A stretch of 6,971 nt of DNA from SLLG01 sp964403935 (GTDB lineage Bacteria > Verrucomicrobiota > Verrucomicrobiia > Opitutales > Oceanipulchritudinaceae): contig CAYOIB010000108.1 of assembly GCA_964403935.1 (NCBI GenBank), positions 1-6,971 of the forward strand, given 5' to 3'. The notes below the pieces were generated by a model. It was not told where the DNA came from. It ran no database searches and saw nothing but the letters and a program-made list of their open reading frames with translations. The stretch's first letter is position 1; every line of letters begins with the position of its first letter. Below are positions 1-5,214 of the stretch, in pieces. Both the position numbers and the translations under genes were made by a program.

Positions 1-25
1 GGAGCGCACGTTCGGGCGCTTTGGA

Positions 26-1168
26 ATGAATCGCCACTTCACCTTACTTTCGCTGGATCAGCAAACGAAGGCGCGCCGCGGCCAGGTCCACACGGCACGG
101 GGCACAATTGAAACGCCTGTCTTCATGCCGGTGGGCACGCAGGCCACGGTGAAGTCCATGCAACCGCACGACTTGGAGTCAATCGGCGCCCAGATCATTC
201 TCGGCAATACCTACCATCTGAATCTGCGTCCCGGATCGGAACTGATCCACAAGCTGGGTGGGCTCCATGAATTCATGGGATGGAAGCGCCCGATCCTGAC
301 CGACAGTGGCGGCTTCCAGGTGTTCAGCCTGACCAAGTTGCGGAAGCTCAGCGACGAAGGCGTCCGCTTCCGTTCACATATCGACGGCCGCGAAGTCATG
401 CTGACCCCGCGCGGGGTGCTCGATATCCAGCGCAACCTGGGGTCGGACATCGCCATGGTTCTCGACCAGTGCCCGCCAGCAGCATGTCCGCGCGAGGAAG
501 CGGAGGAGGCGGTGCATCGTTCACTGAAATGGGCGCGCATCAGTCGAGACTACGCCCACGAATCGAACTTCGCCGAGACCGGACAGGTGTTTGCCATCGT
601 TCAGGGCGGACGCTTTGCCGATTTGCGAACACGGTGCGCAGAGGCGCTGGTGGCAATGGACTTCCCCGGGTACGCCATCGGCGGGGTGAGCGTCGGGGAG
701 CCCGAGGGGGAAATGCTGCCACAGATTCATGTATCCATAGAATCACTACCAGCAGACAAGGCCCGCTATGTCATGGGTGTGGGCACCCCCCCTCAGCTTC
801 TCCAAATGATCGCTTTGGGCGCGGATATGTTTGATTGCGTGATGCCTTCTCGGGAGGCACGGCATGGCAGCGCTTTTACCCCATGGGGAAAAATCAATAT
901 CAAAAACAATCGCTTCCGCGAGGATCCCCGCCCCCTGGTGGAGGGTTACGACAATGTCACCTGCCGAAACTTCTCCCGCGCCTACCTGCGGCACCTCGTG
1001 GTGTCGGGCGAGATTCTCGGGGCGGTCTTGCTCACCTTGCACAACCTTCACTTTTTCCTCGATCTCATGCGGCAGGCCCGTGAGCACATCGAGCTCGGTG
1101 ACTTCGGCTCGTGGAGTGCCAACTGGATCGAGCGCTACCGAGCAGGCGACCCAGGAGGCGATCTATAG
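26..1168 (+). CDS. tgt: Queuine/preQ1 tRNA-guanine transglycosylase
   Basis: Cytoplasmic enzyme that swaps the wobble guanine (G34) of tRNAs with GUN anticodons (Asp, Asn, His, Tyr) for preQ1, the committed tRNA step of queuosine synthesis. The 380-residue length is normal and the family motifs are in order: the LTDSGGFQVFS loop with general base D93, VLDQCP with D147, FAIVQGG (about 189-195), YAIGGVSVGE (216-225), and MFDCVMPSREARHG with the likely nucleophile D270. The structural zinc site looks incomplete. H339 (LHNL) and C313 (TCRNFSRAYL) are present, but the positions matching the first two Cys of the usual CxCxxC cluster are Y308 and N310. The ATG at 26 has GGA just upstream. The frame stays open to the window edge, but residues 1-20 (MNRHFTLL..KARRGQ) match the usual N-terminus, so this start is preferred. 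The next gene starts 186 bp downstream, probably in a separate transcription unit. Confidence 0.96.
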   Translation: MNRHFTLLSLDQQTKARRGQVHTARGTIETPVFMPVGTQATVKSMQPHDLESIGAQIILGNTYHLNLRPGSELIHKLGGLHEFMGWKRPILTDSGGFQVFSLTKLRKLSDEGVRFRSHIDGREVMLTPRGVLDIQRNLGSDIAMVLDQCPPAACPREEAEEAVHRSLKWARISRDYAHESNFAETGQVFAIVQGGRFADLRTRCAEALVAMDFPGYAIGGVSVGEPEGEMLPQIHVSIESLPADKARYVMGVGTPPQLLQMIALGADMFDCVMPSREARHGSAFTPWGKINIKNNRFREDPRPLVEGYDNVTCRNFSRAYLRHLVVSGEILGAVLLTLHNLHFFLDLMRQAREHIELGDFGSWSANWIERYRAGDPGGDL

Positions 1169-1354
1169 GCTCCAATCCCTGGACCGCCGACTCAAGGGGC
1201 AGGGCACCTCTGGTTTCCGTCTGTGCCTCGGAGCAAGGATTCTTTGACCGTAGCGGCTTTTCGCACGGGCAGCGGCTGAACTTCAAGTGGATGCTATTGA
1301 AGATTGAATCGTATCAGAACCGGGGATACGTTTGGCCCGAATCCCCAATTACTT

Positions 1355-2332
1355 ATGATCAAACGTATCTCACTAGGCTCCGGCGGACCGAAGGTCTCCC
1401 GCTTTTCTCTGGGCACCGCCGATTTCGGTGCCGCCACGTCCCAGGAGGCGGCCGACGCCGTTCTCGACGCCTACCTCGGCCTCGGGGGAAATTTCATCGA
1501 CACCGCTCACGTCTATGCCGCCTGGATTCCAAACGGTGCCGGGGCGAGCGAACGCTGCCTCGGTGATTACCTGCGCCGGCGTGGCGTCCGCGATCAGCTT
1601 GTCCTCGCAACCAAGGGTGGGCATCCCGACTTTCAACCCAACTATCCGCGTCCGGACCATTACCTCGCTCCGGAGGTGATCGCCGGGGATATCACCGACA
1701 GTCTTGAGCGGCTCCAGATCGACTGCATTGATCTCTATTACCTCCATCGCGATGACCCTCGTGTTCCGGTGGATGAGGTCATATCGATGTTAAACGAGGA
1801 GATCCACCACGGGCGTATTCGCCACATCGGCGCGAGTAACTGGTGTGTCGACCGCGTCGCGGCGGCCAACGAGTATGCAGCCGCCAATGAGCTGCACGGC
1901 TTCTGCGCATCGCAAGTCGAGTTCAGCCTCGCGAGCGCAGGGACCGTACCGGACACCGATCCCGCCATGCGTACATTCACCCCGGAGATGAACCGCTGGC
2001 ATCAGGAGAGCAAGCTGCCGGTCGTGGCCTATTCCGCCGCTGCCAATGGTTTCTTCGCCCAGAGTGCAAACGCAGAGCGAAAATACGGAAATCACACCAA
2101 CCAGTGGCGGCGGAAGCGGGTGGAGGAACTGGCCCGCACCCGTGGTTGCTCGCCCACTGCCTTGGCCCTCGCATGGCTTCTTCATCAACCCTTCCCCGTC
2201 ATCCCGCTCATCGCGACATCACGGCCCGAGCGCCTCCAGCAGATCACCGAGGCCGATGCCCTCGAACTCGACGAAACCGAAGTCAACGCCCTTCGCGGTG
2301 GGGCAGACGGAGTAGAAGCCGGTGCCGACTGA
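1355..2332 (+). CDS. Aldo/keto reductase family oxidoreductase
   Basis: Predicted NAD(P)H-dependent oxidoreductase with the AKR (beta/alpha)8 barrel; substrate unknown. The 325-residue protein has the full catalytic tetrad: D49 and Y54 in NFIDTAHVYA, K87 in LATKGG and H131 in YYLHRDD. Other family marks are GRIRHIGASNW (153-163), the QVEFSL strand (187-192), VVAYSAAANG (223-232) and the C-terminal cofactor-phosphate loop PLIATSRPERLQQI (284-297), which favours NADPH. The frame is open further up to a TTG at 1304, but the ATG at 1355 gives the usual family start (MIKRISLGSGGPKVSRFSLGT), so it is preferred. No strong Shine-Dalgarno sequence is seen. The cupin gene starts 50 bp after the stop on the same strand, so the two are probably co-transcribed and may share a sugar or small-carbonyl metabolic role; that link is inference. 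YajO-like or inositol/sugar-dehydrogenase-like AKRs are both possible. Confidence 0.93.
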   Translation: MIKRISLGSGGPKVSRFSLGTADFGAATSQEAADAVLDAYLGLGGNFIDTAHVYAAWIPNGAGASERCLGDYLRRRGVRDQLVLATKGGHPDFQPNYPRPDHYLAPEVIAGDITDSLERLQIDCIDLYYLHRDDPRVPVDEVISMLNEEIHHGRIRHIGASNWCVDRVAAANEYAAANELHGFCASQVEFSLASAGTVPDTDPAMRTFTPEMNRWHQESKLPVVAYSAAANGFFAQSANAERKYGNHTNQWRRKRVEELARTRGCSPTALALAWLLHQPFPVIPLIATSRPERLQQITEADALELDETEVNALRGGADGVEAGAD

Positions 2333-2382
2333 CGCTTGCCGCCGATCGGCTGATACAGATCAGCTCCTTCCCGCAAAAAAGA

Positions 2383-2730
2383 ATGCCCGCCGCAGACAGG
2401 TCCGACGCCTTTTTCTCCAACAACCTTCTGGAATCCATCCCGGAAGGATCCGAGGCGGAGGTCTTTCAGAAACTCCTCACGCACGGAGATGTCGCTATCG
2501 AGCGCATCCTGTCCTTCGGGCAGGCCTCCCCCGAAGATGCGTGGTATGATCAGGAAACCCATGAGTGGGTCCTCGTCCTCCAGGGATCAGGCACCCTGCG
2601 CTTCACCGATGGCCACGAAATCACCCTCAACCCGGGAGATCACCACTTCATTCCCGCCCGCACCCGGCACCAAGTCAGCCGCACCGATCCCGACGGACCC
2701 ACTCTCTGGCTCGCGGTCCATTTCAAATAG
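2383..2730 (+). CDS. Small single-domain cupin protein
   Basis: A 115-residue protein made almost entirely of one cupin (double-stranded beta-helix) domain. Motif 1 is WYDQETHEWVLVLQGSG (54-70), with the conserved Glu (E61) seven residues before G68. The usual HxH is missing and H60 lies next to E61. Motif 2 is NPGDHHFIPARTRH (83-96), with PGD, the IP turn and the conserved His H96. The WYDQ..HEWV form recalls a common family of small cupins of unknown function, so the altered motif 1 is probably a family trait. It may bind a metal through E61, H96 and neighbouring His or Asp residues, and could act as a small-molecule isomerase, dioxygenase or binding protein; the sequence does not decide. 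The frame is open far upstream, but that part overlaps the aldo/keto reductase gene, and the ATG at 2383 is the first credible start after it. It is likely the second gene of that operon. Confidence 0.85.
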   Translation: MPAADRSDAFFSNNLLESIPEGSEAEVFQKLLTHGDVAIERILSFGQASPEDAWYDQETHEWVLVLQGSGTLRFTDGHEITLNPGDHHFIPARTRHQVSRTDPDGPTLWLAVHFK

Positions 2731-2776
2731 CTAATTTCTCCTTGACCCCACCGCTGGAGTCTTCACCTTCTCTATT

Positions 2777-2796
2777 TTCCTTTCATGCGAAAGGAA
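2777..2796. terminator. 8-bp inverted repeat between cupin gene and tRNA
   Basis: A perfect palindromic stem, TTCCTTTC / GAAAGGAA, with the 4-base loop ATGC, lies 46 bp after the cupin stop and 14 bp before the mature tRNA 5' end. A short T-run (about 2800-2804) follows it, so it may act as a modest intrinsic terminator for the AKR-cupin unit. It could instead be an operator, or a 5'-leader hairpin of the tRNA transcript. The stem is only moderately GC-rich. Confidence 0.35.
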
Positions 2797-2809
2797 CCTG
2801 TTTTCAATG

Positions 2810-3192
<383 letters not shown>

Positions 3193-3244
3193 GCTCGTCA
3201 GGCTCATAATCCCGCTCAGCGGGATCGCCAGTTCAAATCTGGCC
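3193..3244 (+). pseudogene. Broken tRNA-fMet copy (D-stem/anticodon loop and T arm only)
   Basis: Nucleotides 22-38 of the initiator tRNA reappear exactly at 3193-3209, and nucleotides 47-66 at 3225-3244. Similarity may start slightly earlier (CGG at 3188-3190). Nucleotides 39-46 (3' strand of the anticodon stem plus variable loop) are replaced by a 15-nt hairpin, and everything after nucleotide 66 by another hairpin segment. There is no 5' acceptor strand and no complete D arm, so it cannot fold or function as a tRNA. The T arm (3227-3243) is intact and the CAT anticodon is present at 3205-3207. Its first bases also encode the end of the upstream nuclease gene. Confidence 0.88.
3210..3224. 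repeat. GC hairpin A (TCCCGC-TCA-GCGGGA)
   Basis: A perfect 6-bp inverted repeat with a 3-nt loop, sitting exactly where nucleotides 39-46 should be in the tRNA copy. It is almost the same as hairpin B 24 bp downstream, which suggests a small dispersed palindromic (REP-like) repeat or a copied structural module. Confidence 0.8.
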
Positions 3245-3248
3245 TTTG

Positions 3249-3264
3249 TCCCGCTCACGCGGGA
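3249..3264. repeat. GC hairpin B (TCCCGC-TCAC-GCGGGA)
   Basis: Same 6-bp stem as hairpin A with a 4-nt loop. It directly abuts the repeated terminator stem (from 3265) and stands in place of the tRNA acceptor 3' strand and CCA end. With hairpin A, the T arm and the terminator it gives four consecutive stem-loops in about 85 nt. Confidence 0.8.
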
Positions 3265-3303
3265 AAGGCCCGAATCCGCAAGGATCCGGGCCTTCGCCTT
3301 TTT
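3265..3303 (+). terminator. Second copy of the hairpin terminator
   Basis: Identical to the tRNA terminator 375 bp upstream: a 13-bp stem with one mismatch, GCAA loop and T5 run at 3299-3303. Here it ends the transcript of GIY-YIG copy 1 and the tRNA relic, and lies just before the start of GIY-YIG copy 2. Confidence 0.88.
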
Positions 3304-3320
3304 AAACGTTGCTTCCGGCT

Positions 3321-3860
3321 ATGCCCTATCGCGTTTACATCCTGATCAACCCTTCGGGGCGGCGCTACATCGGTCTCTCTGGTGAGGTCGCTCATCGCCT
3401 CAGCCAGCACAATGACGGTGTCTCGAAGTGGACGGCCAAAGATCGACCTTGGACGCTTCACTGGATCAGCATCGAGTTGTCGATTCGCATGGCGGTCGAA
3501 TCCATCGACTTGAAGAACTTCTTCGAAATGCGGGAGAACGTGAAGCGGGAGGAGCATTACAGTACCCGCCAAAAGAAATTCTCCTTCTTCATCTGGACGC
3601 ACTTCAACAAACAAGGCGTTCAGCCTCAGGACATCGCGAATCCGGTAGGGGAGTCGAAGAAAAAGGACATGTGGACCGTCAGCCGCCAGACCGTGAACGC
3701 GTTCCGTGCGGGTCAGCACGTCATCCCGAAGAAATTCAAGCTGATCTGCCGCAACTTGAAGATTGAGAAATCCGAGCGAACCATTGCCAAAATCTTGTAT
3801 GCCGAAGCTACCTCGGGGAATTCCTCCTCGGCGAAGACCCTGACACCTTTTGCAGGCTAA
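3321..3860 (+). CDS. Truncated GIY-YIG domain fused in frame to an unknown, possibly HTH, segment (copy 2)
   Basis: A 179-residue reading frame. Residues 1-54 are identical in DNA and protein to GIY-YIG copy 1 (YIL, RRYIG, R26). The frame then leaves the repeat at 3483, before the catalytic Glu region (RKLENRMK), so the nuclease is expected to be inactive. The rest is a Lys/Arg-rich segment that could be an independent 123-residue gene starting at the ATG at 3489 (MAVESIDLKNFFEMRENV). In that numbering, residues 64-76 (VSRQTVNAFRAGQ) followed by KKFKLICRNLKI (81-92) resemble the recognition helix and trailing helix of a Cro/CI-type helix-turn-helix, which hints at a phage-like DNA-binding protein. 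I do not recognise a named family for this tail. Whether the cell makes the fusion, only the tail, or neither cannot be told from sequence. It faces the leftward jet operon. Confidence 0.55.
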   Translation: MPYRVYILINPSGRRYIGLSGEVAHRLSQHNDGVSKWTAKDRPWTLHWISIELSIRMAVESIDLKNFFEMRENVKREEHYSTRQKKFSFFIWTHFNKQGVQPQDIANPVGESKKKDMWTVSRQTVNAFRAGQHVIPKKFKLICRNLKIEKSERTIAKILYAEATSGNSSSAKTLTPFAG

Positions 3861-4053
3861 GTTTCGAGAACCACCCCAGAACAGCCGTCCTGCTCACCTA
3901 CTCGGCGGAGAATCGTGGTATTTTGTTGTGAGAGGTATCGAAGCTGTGAAGCCTATCAACAGCCCAGCGCGATTGAGTGCCCTCTTCATTCCATCATGGG
4001 GCTGCGATTGCTTTGGAGACGGGGCGGAATTCTTGGAGTTGGGAATTGAGAAC

Positions 4054-5214
4054 TCATGAGCAAATGCGAGTCCGTAGCGCCGCGTCTGCCTGGAGCTGTG
4101 GGATCTGTTCTTGTTCGATGCGTAGGTTCATGGTGCGAAGATTTTCGAAGAGGACGGCTTCCTCTGGATGTAGAAAAGGTAGGAATTGGTGGGGTTGATT
4201 GCGGGTATGAACGCCGGGTTGCCGGTGTAGGTCGGGATCGTTCCATATTGTGGGGTCCATCAGCACGCTTTCAACCTGCGGGAATGAGCGGCGCAGGACG
4301 GCAAGGATCTCGAAGCCTTGGGCGTCAAGATCGCCCCAATAGAAGATCCGGCGTTGCGTGAGAAAGGGGACACGCTTCAACCGGGTGACGGCGAAGCCTT
4401 GTCCCTGAATCGCGAGGGTGCTGGGGAGGGATGGGAGGGTGAGGAAATTGATGCGGTTTTCTGTGATGAGGACGTTGCGGACGGGAAGCTCTTCCAAGTG
4501 ACGCAGGTCGGAGAGGGGGATGGTGAACTGGCGAAAGATCCATTCCGGCCGCACCGAATCGTCGAGAATCCGGCAATCGACCAGTCCCTCCGGAGTCTTG
4601 AGGCCGAGACGTTCTTCAAAGGTTTCTCCATCTTCGAGAAGGCTTTTCGGTGTCACCAGGAAGAGGAACTTCTCCAGAAGCAAACGGTTCTGCTGGATGA
4701 ATTTTGTGGGAACTTTGATCGGCAGCTGGCGCGCATAACGGTCAGGAAAAGGATGGTCTCGAAAGTAGCGGATGACCCGGCACACGTGTTGCCAAAAGAG
4801 CGGATCGCGGTCCCGCAGGAGACGCCAGTGGCGGGGCAGCCCGGAGGCCAGATTGGGGAAGGCCGTGGTGAGGAGCGCGGCGGCTTCGAGAATTCGCCGG
4901 GTTTCGGCAGTCTTCTCGATGTAGCGGAGAAAATCATCTTTCGTCGCAAAGCAGATGTCTCCAGGCAATCGGTTCCGGCCATACCGCTGGGTGTCGATGT
5001 CACGCCATTCAATGGTGAGCCCATGCCCGCGTGTCTCCCGGCTCTCGGCTTGCAACGTTTTGATATCGCGCAGGATCGCTTCCCGTGAATCGGTTGTTCG
5101 AATGCGGGGGTAACGGAGGGGCAGGGGGAAGGGGGCCTCACCCCGCAGCAACTGCTGGATGACATCGGGATATTTGTTGGCGGCCTGTCGGCGCAGGTCT
5201 TCGGCCCGGATCAT
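4054..5214 (-). CDS. jetD: Wadjet defence nuclease subunit JetD (MksG-like)
   Basis: A complete 386-residue protein, normal for JetD. In Wadjet systems JetD is the toprim-type nuclease, related to the Topo VI A subunit, that cuts small circular plasmids after the JetABC SMC complex has extruded them. The N-terminal half (about 1-210) has the JetD-type start (LRRQAANKYPDVIQ), the QRYGRNRLP stretch and the W-R-L-L-RDRDPLF helix region. The C-terminal toprim-like part (about 225-375) has the metal-binding acidic residues: E252 in VLITENRINFL, and D295 and D297 in IFYWGDLDAQGFEIL. It ends with the family-typical RIEQEQIP (365-372). The ATG (5214-5212) overlaps the jetC stop by four bases (ATGA), indicating coupled translation at the end of the operon. 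I see no clear terminator downstream of the stop (leftward, 3861-4053). Active-site residues look intact, so it is probably functional. Confidence 0.93.
   Translation of the reverse strand: MIRAEDLRRQAANKYPDVIQQLLRGEAPFPLPLRYPRIRTTDSREAILRDIKTLQAESRETRGHGLTIEWRDIDTQRYGRNRLPGDICFATKDDFLRYIEKTAETRRILEAAALLTTAFPNLASGLPRHWRLLRDRDPLFWQHVCRVIRYFRDHPFPDRYARQLPIKVPTKFIQQNRLLLEKFLFLVTPKSLLEDGETFEERLGLKTPEGLVDCRILDDSVRPEWIFRQFTIPLSDLRHLEELPVRNVLITENRINFLTLPSLPSTLAIQGQGFAVTRLKRVPFLTQRRIFYWGDLDAQGFEILAVLRRSFPQVESVLMDPTIWNDPDLHRQPGVHTRNQPHQFLPFLHPEEAVLFENLRTMNLRIEQEQIPQLQADAALRTRICS

Larger units (their letters stand above)
3193..3482 (+). repeat. Tandem unit 2: truncated copy of the tRNA/terminator/GIY-YIG unit
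   Basis: Second copy of the unit. It carries the broken tRNA, the two GC hairpins, and a perfect 218-bp match (3265-3482) to 2890-3107. The match stops abruptly at 3482/3483, where unrelated sequence begins seven bases before an ATG (3489). The absence of any substitution in 218 bp implies a recent duplication or gene conversion. Confidence 0.93.

Noticed and set aside
280..834. 184-codon + strand frame inside tgt
   Set aside because: Overlaps the well-supported tgt gene in another frame and has Arg/Pro-rich low-complexity composition typical of shadow frames.
1244..1272. TTGACC as a -35 box for the aldo/keto reductase gene
   Set aside because: No -10-like hexamer at suitable spacing; a single box is not enough.
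1322..1346. GGGGAT/ATCCCC inverted repeat before the aldo/keto reductase start
   Set aside because: Only 6 bp with a 13-nt loop and no T-run; easily expected by chance in GC-rich DNA.
2742..2778. TTGACC ... TATTTT as a sigma-70 promoter for the tRNA
   Set aside because: The spacing between the two boxes is about 25 bp, well outside the 16-19 bp range.
3850..4059. 69-codon + strand frame after the GIY-YIG fusion gene
   Set aside because: Starts at TTG, overlaps both neighbouring gene ends, has no recognisable domain and no ribosome-binding site.
4318..5088. 256-codon open frame on the + strand
   Set aside because: It lies entirely opposite jetD, whose product has clear family motifs; the + strand frame has no recognisable domain and is a high-GC antisense shadow.
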